Of a DNA stretch of 64,000 nucleotides, positions 55,825 through 64,000 are shown one piece after another (the first letter of the stretch is position 1; every line of letters begins with the position of its first letter). Made by a program: the position numbers and the translations under genes. Source of the stretch: Exophiala sp. HKRS030 (taxonomy: Eukaryota > Ascomycota > Eurotiomycetes > Chaetothyriales > Herpotrichiellaceae); the NCBI GenBank assembly GCA_023897205.1, contig JAHWDD010000004.1, positions 1,984,001 through 2,048,000 on the forward strand, given 5' to 3'. The notes under the pieces are model-generated. The model was not told the origin of the DNA, made no database searches, and saw only the letters and a list, made by a program, of their open reading frames with translations.

Positions 55825-56536
55825 TTACTCAATCATCATACCAGCCGCTGGTTTCAGCATAATGATCTTGGCCAACACTCTTCGTCTTCCTTTCCTTGTG
55901 CTTACCTGTCTTTGTCTTGAGTATTTCCAATCTCCGCATGGTTCCTTTGGCGAGCCAATATCCTTGATACTCATGCTTGCGAGTAGTGCCTGGAAGTACA
56001 CGAAGGACAGGTGCCGAAACATATCTTCTGCTAAACCCAGTGAGGAGTGGATTCGAGACAACTCGGGATGCTTGAGGACCAGGCCGAGGGGAGGCAAATG
56101 AACTCGGAGCGACCCTGGAGTTTTGTGGAGCAGGTCGCAACATCTCATATGGGTTTCCCTGGATGCTGTAAGATCTAGAGTCGTTGGGGGTAACGCTAGA
56201 AACAAATGTTGACTCGGTGGAATAATGAGAGGATGCAGAAGATACACGGTTGTTGTCCTGGTCCCGGGCTCTGATAAACTCTACCAATTGCTCTGTGGTT
56301 TTTATATTGGACGGTAGGTGCTGTTCTTGTATGAGTTGTGATTCGATCCTGCCATAGCCGTTGTCATATGTGAAACTGACTGGGCTTCCTGTTGCATACC
56401 TATCAGGTAAGGTTCCAGGTGCTGGGCGAGGTCGAGGTCGAGGGAAGGAGCTGTCTGCAGTGTCAGGTCTTGGAGGGCTATACTCGCCTACAATGGGAGT
56501 ACTCTCTGGTTTGTTTCTTCTGCTAAAGAATGGCAT
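55825..56536 (-). CDS. Unknown Pro/Ser-rich protein, 3' structure uncertain
   Basis: I do not recognise a family. The first exon starts at Met 56536 (MPFFSRRNKPESTPIVGEYS) and encodes about 210 hydrophilic residues rich in Pro, Ser, Arg and Tyr. A short helical stretch (IKTTEQLVEFIRARDQDNN) lies near 78-96 and YVSAPVLRVLP near 175. Unspliced, the frame stops at 55829 (235 residues). A good 58-nt intron (55905-55848, GTAAGC donor, GCTGAA branch, CCAG acceptor) would give an end of AAGMMIE at 55825 (about 218 residues). A further donor, GTAAGT at 55828, overlaps that stop codon and could lead in phase to 55719-55566, giving 267 residues with a hydrophobic tail. The start and first exon are fairly credible; the end is not settled. 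Confidence 0.5.
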
Positions 56537-57086
56537 GTTTGCTGATGTATTTGATCAAATATTCTTTTGAGGGCAAAAAGCGAAAGATGTGAGATCGAGT
56601 TGCGATCGTTTTGTAGTAAGTAGAGCGTGGAATCACCTTTGAGGAGTATAATTGAAATACAGAATCCAAATAGCAGCCAGGTAAACAGCGTAAGGACTTA
56701 CAAAGTGACCTTCAAGTCCTTTCATTGTCCACCGAAGCCCTGCCTGAGCAGTCATTGTTATGGAGACAAAGAACCTTCATTGTCCACTGCCAACACCCAT
56801 GAGCGTTAGCATTTTTATTGGTGTCGGCTCATCGAGGCCCGTTGTCTGACAGAAGGATGTGATTGCTTGAATACTGCTAACCAAGTGGGAAGAGTCATTT
56901 TTCAGGATGGCGCTGATGCTGGTGACAAGATCGCCACGTGACTAGTCCGCAAGGCTGAACTTCCTCCCCGCCTCAAAAAACTTTCTCTCAATTCTGGTCG
57001 CATTATTTTGCGAAAGATCAGTCCGACAGGTTCAACTGCACACTTTCTAACATTGTTGTGTATCTCAGGGTCTTACCAAGTACATC
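56537..57086. other. Divergent promoter region
   Basis: About 550 nt between the unknown protein and the UPF0390 gene. No gene or strong motif seen. Confidence 0.5.
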
Positions 57087-57374
57087 ATGGCACAAGGCCT
57101 GCTCAAAAAGTCCTCCAAATCCGCAAAGCCCTCGGCATCATCGAAGAGCGCCGGTGTCACCAAGAAGGGTCCCCGAACCATCACCCCGAAGAAGGCGAAG
57201 CTGGCCAAACAGGCCAAAATCAACAAGAAATACACTGCCGGACTGACAGCAAAGACAGAGGCTATGTTGGGGGCTCGAGCAGGGCATCTGGAGATGCTGG
57301 GCCAGGGAAGGAAGAAGAACGCAGGTGCAGAACAAAGCAAGAGCAGCGGAAAGAAAACAGGGAACAAGTCTTGA
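57087..57374 (+). CDS. UPF0390/DUF2462 small basic protein
   Basis: 95 residues starting in a good context (TACATCATGGCA). The family is recognised by MAQGLLKKS at the N-terminus, the Lys-rich linker, and the core GPRTITPKKAKLAKQAKINKKYTAGL followed by a short helix (TAKTEAMLGARAGHLEMLG; cited as about residues 53-72). Members are small, highly basic, mostly nuclear/nucleolar proteins (human C19orf53 group) with no well-defined activity. More than a quarter of residues are Lys or Arg. No intron. Confidence 0.87.
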   Translation: MAQGLLKKSSKSAKPSASSKSAGVTKKGPRTITPKKAKLAKQAKINKKYTAGLTAKTEAMLGARAGHLEMLGQGRKKNAGAEQSKSSGKKTGNKS

Positions 57375-57745
57375 ACCGGATCTGGTGATTGATTGGTACG
57401 GGACATCTCGATAACAAATTTTTATCACATCAGACCACAGAAGCACATGGCCTGGCAGAAACAGCCCTCCGCCCAGCGGCGCCTCACACCATGAAAGCGG
57501 ACTCAGCAAGCGGTGGACAGTATTGAGAACTCCGAGAGAGATGTTACATTGGGACCATCGTTCTTTGTCAAAACACCTAACATACAGAGGCAAGACCTAT
57601 TGTACCTGTTGTCGGAATACCGTCCATGGATGATCATAGGTGCCGGAAATCCAGGAAATGTCCTGTTGACTAAACTCCATACTCCAACATCGCAGCACAT
57701 GGTATATCTAGGGGCACAAGTCCCAAATAAGTCGACACGCAGTCA
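57375..57745. other. Intergenic between convergent 3' ends
   Basis: About 370 nt of 3' flank of the UPF0390 and MTC1 genes. No gene supported. Confidence 0.5.
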
Positions 57746-59318
57746 TCACATACCACCCAACGCTCGAGCAGCCTCTCCGCCACCAGATTGGAGCATTGCT
57801 TCCTGCCCTGGATCCGCTCTCAGCTTACCCTTGCCGGCACCACCCTCGCCAACTCCCATTCGTTTGGCCACGTATCTCTGAGCCACGACGCCGACGGCCA
57901 AGTTCAAAGTTTCCTCAACCCATTCACTCACCCACTCCCTAGGGTCAATGCCACCACTTGAGATGATCTCCTCAATACTCTCAGGCAATGTGCCTTCTCC
58001 CCCGCTAGGTGCATCCAGCCACTCCATCCACTGCCCTGGGAGAGCTTGGGATACGGCTTGGAAGGCGATGCCATGGATGGGATCGTGCAGATAGATAGCG
58101 AATACAACCTCTTCTGCATTCTTATCATCTTCTGCTTCTTGAACCTGTCCCTCTTGCTCTGAGCTTGGTGCTGCCGCAAATAAATCCTTTGAGACGGGCT
58201 GAGAAATGGCTTGTATGGCGAGGAAGATTTCGCTGTCTCTGGTCGGGTTCGATTCGGAGAGGGTTTCGGTTGCTTTCTTAGCTGCCTCCTCTACACCACC
58301 TCGAGTGGCAAAGAATTCTTCAGCATATCCCTCTGCAGATGCTCGCACCAACTTGCTGCCCTCTATCATTCCTTTGATGGCATTGATACTCCGTCTCTCG
58401 CCACTTCTCCACCAGGGTCCATCATGCCACGAACCCAGTGGCCGGCTCATTTCTTTTGAATCGCGTTTTGGGCCAGCCTCATGGCCCCGTTGTACCACCA
58501 TGAGGTCCCCACCCTCCACCTGCGCCATGACTCTGCTAAAGACTTGGTAGATGAGAGGATCTAAGGTTGGGTAATTGGTAAGGTCGTGCGTGATATGGAT
58601 TTGTAGTCGTTCGTGCGACGAAATCGGTGGAGCGATTGTCTGTAGGATGTTTTGGAAAGTAGGCATTGCCATTGACCTCAGTTCACCGCCTGCATGCCCG
58701 TTAGATATTGCTTAGCCTGCGGCACAACTTGTACCTACCAAAGCCTCTAAGCATCCCTACATTGCCTCGAACTTGATCTGCCCACTTTTGTGCCTCCTCA
58801 TTCTTCTGTATCTCTTTCACGGCTGCCTGGGCCTGGTGGACTGCGGCAGAGGCGGTTGACAGTAGACCTCCCCACCATCCACCACCCTTCGAAGGGGCAG
58901 GCGCTGGCTCGGGGGTCGCATCGGCGTCTGCTGAGTCTTCAGTCGAGGTAGTGGCCGGCGTGAAGCTTTGATGAAATGAACGCATACTGTCACCCGACTT
59001 CCGCTGACCATTGCTAGACTTCTCTTCACTCGTCCGTCCAGGTGGAGGAGTGCCTGTGGATGTACGCTTTGGGGATCGAGCGCCGGTGGTAGAGGGAGCA
59101 TTTGGCTTGAGAGAAGGAGTGGCAGGTCGACTGGCAGGTCGTTGGGCAAGGTTGCCGAGTTCTGCGAGCAGCTCTTTTTCAGACTGCGATGATTGATTGG
59201 GTTGTGTCTGTTTCGTTTTCGTGGCTGCTTTCGAGGGACGAGACGTGGCTTTACTGCCTAAATCGTCGAGCTGAGCCAATAGCTCATCATCCGTAGGTGC
59301 CGTCTTCTTCGTAGCCAT
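57746..59318 (-). CDS. MTC1: Maintenance of telomere capping protein 1 (MTC1)
   Basis: Family linked genetically to telomere capping in yeast; the protein acts in the cytosol at COPI/vesicle sites, and its molecular role is unclear. Exons 59318-58735 and 58676-57746 join across a 58-nt intron (AG|GTACAAG donor, ACTGAG acceptor, phase 2), giving 504 residues. The acidic, Ser/Thr-rich N-terminus begins MATKKTAPTDDELLAQLDDLG, followed by GGGWWGGLLSTASAAVHQAQAA. The splice produces GFGRSMAMPTFQNIL, continuous with the conserved APPISSHERLQIHITHDL, MAQVEGGDLMVVQRGHE and AIYLHDPIHGIAFQAVSQALP blocks. A nearer donor (GTAGGT, 4 nt upstream) gives the wrong phase. Divergent from the small secreted protein gene. 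Confidence 0.92.
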
Positions 59319-60164
59319 GGCTGCAGTCTTAAATCTAGGAGTGTGAATTACTCTGGGAGTGGAGAGATGGCTCCTGCGTGTCTATGTACTCGTACCTGAC
59401 TTGGAGGTGATGCACATGCGTCAGTCACTAGCCCTCGTTAGGCCATGGAGGGACCTCGATCTTGTCCAGATTTGGAAAACAATAGCGCCGCCTGGAAGCC
59501 AGCGTCCAACCTCGATGTTTTGGGAGCAATAAATACATCATCTCTCTGTTTTTTAGTACATTATGTATGTGCCTTGACTTACAGGTCTCTACGAGTGAAA
59601 GATGTTAGTGTTTCAGACTCTCGTGCAAAATTCATCTCGTTCATGTCGTTCTACAAGCACGACACCTCTCGGATGCTTACAGCTTCTCTATATCGTATCG
59701 AGGCAATATCGCTCTGTGCCAAATAATTTGTATCAGGAGAACCACGGGGAAAATTGGGAGGCGCCATGGTTACTGTCAATCTAGGTCTAACACCTCAACA
59801 ATATGACTGCCGCTCAGAGAAGCAACGACGAAAAAGCATTGCCAGTATGATTTGGTAAATGATCATGATCAACTGGAAGGTGAGTCGAAGCCGTGGTGGG
59901 AAGGTACAAAGAATTTCTGGTCATTCGTTCGTCAGATCCAAGTTTGCATCATCATTTAACATATTCACTTCAACATCAATCAGACTCAAGAGTGTCAAAG
60001 GTCGTAAATACGAGTCAATTGTGGTTATGTCTCAGACTCATCGAATAGGTGATTTAACTTACTCTTGACCTATATTGCTTCTCCCAAACCTGAACCTTCT
60101 ATTGAATTACTTCTCACACGAATTGACCAGTCCAGCAAGGACTACACACCTACAGACAAAAAAT
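59319..60164. other. Divergent promoter, MTC1 / secreted protein
   Basis: About 850 nt. GTACTCGTAC at 59386-59395 lies 68 nt upstream of the MTC1 start. No gene supported. Confidence 0.5.
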
Positions 60165-60548
60165 ATGGATAACAACAGCATTGCCAGTCCCCAGATCATT
60201 TTTGTCTTTGCGGTCCTCTCAATGACGATTCTCCAGAGCATGGCTTCGAGTCTGCTCCACCGCTTTCCACCCGACCCAGCAACGATAAACCAGGCAAAGG
60301 GCATTTGTCCCGGTGGCTTCCAATGGTCTATCATCCCTGGCTCGCATCCTTCAACTGCCTGGGCCACTTGTTGTCAAAAGGGATATCAAGCCAATGTGGC
60401 CCAAGTTGTGGATGGGCTGGGCTTATTGGCAGTGTATTGTTGCCCCCTTGAAGACATTGAACCTCCCTGCAACAAGGAGCTTCCACTGCAGCCGCTTCTT
60501 TGCCCAGATACCTGGATCATGGTCGGAGCTCAATGCCGGACAACATGA
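60165..60548 (+). CDS. Small secreted cysteine-rich protein
   Basis: 127 residues from the ATG at 60165 (an in-frame upstream Met at 60075 would add 30 residues and hide the signal). An N-terminal hydrophobic segment (IIFVFAVLSMTILQSMAS) reads as a signal peptide with cleavage near residue 28. The mature part has eight cysteines with two CC pairs (ATCCQ, VYCCP) and WSIIPGSHPSTAWATC. The even cysteine count, small size and lack of a known domain are typical of secreted fungal effectors or surface proteins. No family recognised. No GPI signal or intron seen. Confidence 0.7.
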   Translation: MDNNSIASPQIIFVFAVLSMTILQSMASSLLHRFPPDPATINQAKGICPGGFQWSIIPGSHPSTAWATCCQKGYQANVAQVVDGLGLLAVYCCPLEDIEPPCNKELPLQPLLCPDTWIMVGAQCRTT

Positions 60549-61040
60549 CCGTTGTATGAACGATGGACAAATTTGAAAATGGAATTACCTCAAGTTCAGC
60601 AGCCTCAATTGCTTTAGAGATCACCATCATAATCATTCTCATGTCATTACAGTCGGCCCTAACCGACTTCGACAGCTTTCTCGGTCATCAAATATAAATC
60701 TACCAATCCATGATGAGTCGAGCTGAGCGACCCGTAAGTCATCAACCCTGGCCGAGTCAGGACTCATCAACAACTCAATGCAGCGATGGTATGCAACTGG
60801 GATCTCATGGTAACAATTGAAGACCCACCAAGACTTTCAATTAGCTAGGTAGTTCAATATGAGAAGACTAGCAATGTATTCCATGACACAGATGCTCCAA
60901 CGAACTTGTGGTACTGGTGCTCGGTTTAATCTCATCTCGGATCTAACTGTTTATTGCATCGGCATAGGAAGACATGGCTTTACATTCCTGTCTCTTCTTG
61001 TAATGCTATGAGATCTCCGTCTCAACGTCATGTCTGGGCC
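60549..61040. other. Intergenic between convergent 3' ends
   Basis: About 490 nt of AT-rich flank. No gene or repeat I can support. Confidence 0.5.
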
Positions 61041-61427
61041 TCAGTCTCTCTTCCGCACCGTCTCGATGATCCACTCGAGACGACCGTCTTCAGCGACCTC
61101 GGCGAACAGAAAAGTTTCGGCCTTCCCAACGGACCCGTCTGGACCTGTTGTCGACGATGAATGTCGCTCGGCGAGCTGTGCACCGTCACGCAGGAACTGA
61201 GTTGTTGTGAGAGTGACGGAGGGTAGAATTTCTCGGAGATGACGGATGGAAGCCACGAAAGCAGGAAAGTCCATCTTGCTTTCATCGGCTCGTATAGTGA
61301 ATGTTGGAGTGAGTAGCTTCGAGAGGTCAGTTTCGGTGTTGTCTGGGTTGCCTGAAAACAGGCTCAACAGCGCCGCTTGAAAGGTTTCCGCCCTGTCGGC
61401 AAAGTTGGTCTTGGTCGTGTCGGCCAT
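61041..61427 (-). CDS. NTF2-like (SnoaL-like) small protein
   Basis: 128 residues, no intron, start MADTTKTNFADRAETFQAA. The pattern is that of a fungal NTF2-like alpha+beta protein: an N-terminal helix with TFQAALLSLFSG, the TDLSKLLTPTFTIRADES strand entry, FVASIRHLREILPSVTLT, then strands ending KAETFLFAEVAEDGRLEWIIETVRKR. Such proteins may be small enzymes (polyketide cyclase-like) or ligand-binding domains; no catalytic residue can be assigned. Family call is by overall pattern. Confidence 0.72.
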   Translation of the reverse strand: MADTTKTNFADRAETFQAALLSLFSGNPDNTETDLSKLLTPTFTIRADESKMDFPAFVASIRHLREILPSVTLTTTQFLRDGAQLAERHSSSTTGPDGSVGKAETFLFAEVAEDGRLEWIIETVRKRD

Positions 61428-63110
61428 GATTGGATTCGTCGTTGTTATTGTATCCTATGTGATTGCTACTGACAATGTCATATGAAGAGTGTACCTCACA
61501 GAGCGTGTTGGACTTTTGTGTTCCGATTATGGGCTGTTTCTTATTATATAGTATAAAACACCATGAATGCGGCAGCCTGCCGAGATTGAGTTTGGTTTTC
61601 TAGACTTCCAGTAAAGTAAATCATACACATCATACAGGAGACACGTAAGATTCCCTGTTGCCTTGGAAGTCTAGTACGCAACGGTTGTTCCTCAACGTCC
61701 GAACCAACCGAGTTGTTTGAATGTCATCAAGAGCCTTTTGGTGAAAAGTTGCTGCTGGTGAGTCTTGAAAAAAGGTGACGACGGTCTGCGGACGAATAAT
61801 TTGTGTCGTGTCAACTCGTCTTGAGCCTGATGATCACTCTTCACCGAATCAACAACCCTCTTTCGGATTGTTGTTGTTGTTCTCTTCTGCATCGGCCCTC
61901 TCGCGCTGTTTCCGACACTCGTTTATCCCTTCTCTTCTGATATAATCGACTCACGAAGATTGCCCTCTGTTGCTCCGGTGATGCCTGGCCATGGTTGCAT
62001 GTTCCTCCCTATCGTTCTCGCATACGTAGCAGAACGGTCTGCAGTTCTTCCACTCGGGATCAGTGTCCACTCGACAGATGGATCGGCCCACTTTCTCAGG
62101 CCTTGGTGACCACCACATAGGGCGTTGTCGACGTGTTACACGGCACGCTGTTTTAATAGAAAAAGAGGCTGAGGACAACAATATCCTAGTGCTCCTCACA
62201 ACCAGTAAGAAGTATTTACTGACTGTTAGATTGTTTAATTGTTGTTCGTTAAGATTTGCTTTTCTTCGTATTGTCGGGTTAGAGTCTCATAAGCCTCCCA
62301 AGTCAGGAGGTGCCATTTCCAGGATTGTGAACAGCCCGGCAATTCTATCTAGGCAGACATTGAAGCCATCAAGACAATCTACTCTCTCGAATCACCCCAC
62401 GTGACCAGAGACGAAGAGTGTGGAATTTCCAACTGTAATTGGCTTTACAAGAGATGATTACTTTGCTCCTGCCTCACCTGTTGAGACCCTAATTTGCTCG
62501 ACTTCCCGACATCCCTTCAACTTTTTGTGAGTACCTGGCAGCCAGTGGGCTTCCGTATGAGCAAGTCCGCCCATCAGAGACAGTCAAACTGGCGGTCTGA
62601 TTTGTCCAGAGCGAGGTCGTTCTATGGCTGCAACAACATTGGTTGGGAGAGCTAGAGAGAAGAAGTAAAGGAACCCAGAAATTCCGCTGTTCAATGATTC
62701 GAAGGTTTTCTTGGGCAATGATGGAAACATACCCTGTGGAACGGTGCCGCCCCCTTTCCCCATATTTTGTGGAATTGCCTCCGCGCTGGGCCTGGGTCAA
62801 GCAGATCACCGAGGAAATGATTGGTTTACCTCGACCTAACTGAACGAAGATCTGGGGTCGGGTAAGACCATTATGGGCATCGTGTCCGGGGCATGCTGTA
62901 TTGCCAGTAACCGGTACGGATTTGTAGGAGCCTGAAGCCAGGCAATCCTCCCATTTTCTGGATAAGCTTTACAAGGCTTCTGGAGGACGGAACTGAGATG
63001 ATATATACATCTTGGGGGGCATTTCAATACCTCTCACTCCTATTTTCCGGGCAATCCTCACGCCACTTATACTCGATCGACATCCGGTTTGACTGCGACG
63101 GCAAAGAAGT
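61428..63110. other. Large divergent intergenic region
   Basis: About 1.7 kb between the NTF2-like gene and the permease. Frames here (for example 62489-62809 minus, 62063-62404 plus) show no domain. Nothing else supported. Confidence 0.5.
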
Positions 63111-64000
63111 ATGGACGACATGAACAAACCCTCACACGACCACAGAGATGTTGAGATGGATCATCACGTGGACAGGCGGTCTCTCGATGATGAACAACTA
63201 CTGGCTGCCCTTGGGCACAAACAGGAATTGCGACGCGAGTTCTCGCTATGGTCACTAGGTTGTTTGTGCCTCTGCCTCATGGCAACATGGGAAGCACTAT
63301 CAACCGTGGTCGCTGCCGCTTTGATCAGCGGAGGGCCTCCTTGCCTGTTCTACAACTAGTATGGTCAAAAAACCACGGATCCGCGAAGCCGTCCAGCTGA
63401 TTGTGCATTACAGTGTCATATCATTCCTGGGAACGATAGCCGTAGCCCTATCCTTGGGTGAGATTGCCAGCATTTGGCCAACCGCAGGAGGTATGTCGGG
63501 TTTTGAACAAGAGACAAGTCAAGTACACTTACACGTTCGAAACTCCAGGTCAATATCACTGGGTTGCCGTCCTTGCTCCACAAAACACTCGAGTCATCGC
63601 ATCGTGGTTCACTGGCTGGATTTCTATCGGTGGTCAGATTGTGCTTACAGCTTCGGCCGCCTTCGCAGCTGGACTCCAACTCCAAGGGCTCATCACCTTG
63701 AATCATCCCGATAGTTATGTTCCACAACGATGGCAAGGAATGCTGTTTTACTGGCTTGTTCTCGTTTACGCTGCCGCGGTGAATATCTGGGGGTCGAAGA
63801 TACTGCCACATGCAAATCTGGCTTCTGGTAAGTGGTTCGGTTTTGTTTGGAAGCCGTTGTACCTGGTGTATGTTGACAATCTGCTGCAGGTGTCTTGCAT
63901 ATCGTCGGCTTCATTGCCATTGTGGCTCTGCTGGGAGCCATGTCGCCCAAGCACTCTTCGCACTATGTGTTTGTAGAGGTCTCGAATTCCAGTGGCTGGA
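63111..64000 (+). CDS. Amino acid/GABA-choline-type permease (APC family), 3' end beyond window
   Basis: Plasma-membrane transporter of the fungal UGA4/HNM1-like branch, incomplete at the window end. Exons seen: 63111-63358, 63414-63490, 63549-63827 and 63890 onward; introns of 55, 58 and 62 nt, all GT-AG, phases consistent. About 238 residues are visible. The hydrophilic N-terminus is His/Asp-rich (PSHDHRDVEMDHHVDRRSL). Next come ELRREFSLWSLGCLCLCLMATWEA as segment 1, VVAAALISGGPPCLFYNYVISF across intron 1, SLGEIASIWPTAGGQYHWVAVLAP across intron 2 (the family hallmark), and VNIWGSKILPHANLASGVLHIVG across intron 3. The substrate (GABA, choline or another amine) is not decidable from the part seen. 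Confidence 0.92.

Overview
The window looks like nuclear DNA of a filamentous ascomycete (Pezizomycotina). The reasons are short spliceosomal introns (about 48-105 nt) with GTAAGT/GTATGT-type donors and CTRAY-like branch points, roughly one gene per 2.2 kb on both strands, and a gene set typical of that group: Zn2Cys6 regulator, siderophore transporter, INP1, NTE1, TOF1, PKA regulatory subunit, RTA1-like protein. I support 28 protein-coding genes plus one weak gene-like remnant. I saw no tRNA, rRNA, CRISPR array, transposon or integrated virus. The order or species cannot be fixed from the sequence alone.

Left part (1-5.9 kb): a mitochondrial ribosomal protein uS2m gene whose presequence lies in a small first exon, an RNase H-fold protein, and a small secreted, probably GPI-anchored cysteine-rich protein, separated by long empty intergenic stretches.

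Accessory-looking part (5.9-17.7 kb): a Zn2Cys6 transcription factor is divergent from a zinc-dependent polyol/butanediol-type dehydrogenase. An epoxide hydrolase, a siderophore-iron transporter with a textbook iron-GATA site upstream, and a short-chain dehydrogenase follow. These could form a small regulated metabolic and transport module.

Housekeeping part (18.7-46.6 kb): SGD1 (rRNA processing) and SRP14 are divergent. INP1 (peroxisome inheritance), a UsgS-like membrane protein, mitochondrial 3-hydroxyacyl/3-hydroxybutyryl-CoA dehydrogenase, TOF1 (replication fork protection), guanine deaminase with an in-frame GC-AG intron, NTE1, an FAD oxidoreductase, a CBM48/Crp1-like protein and the PKA regulatory subunit follow.

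Right part (48.4-64 kb): a six-exon MFS transporter, RRP14/SURF6, an RTA1-like membrane protein, an unknown Pro/Ser-rich protein, a UPF0390/DUF2462 nucleolar-type protein, MTC1, a small secreted cysteine-rich protein, an NTF2-like protein, and the 5' part of an amino acid/GABA-type permease that runs off the window.

The most striking signal outside genes is a 10-bp near-palindrome (GTACGAGTAC or its complement) present in nine exact copies, all outside predicted exons, with the related 9-mer TACGGAGTA in six copies. Exon joins were worked out by eye from frame, splice-site and family continuity. No search or transcript data were used.
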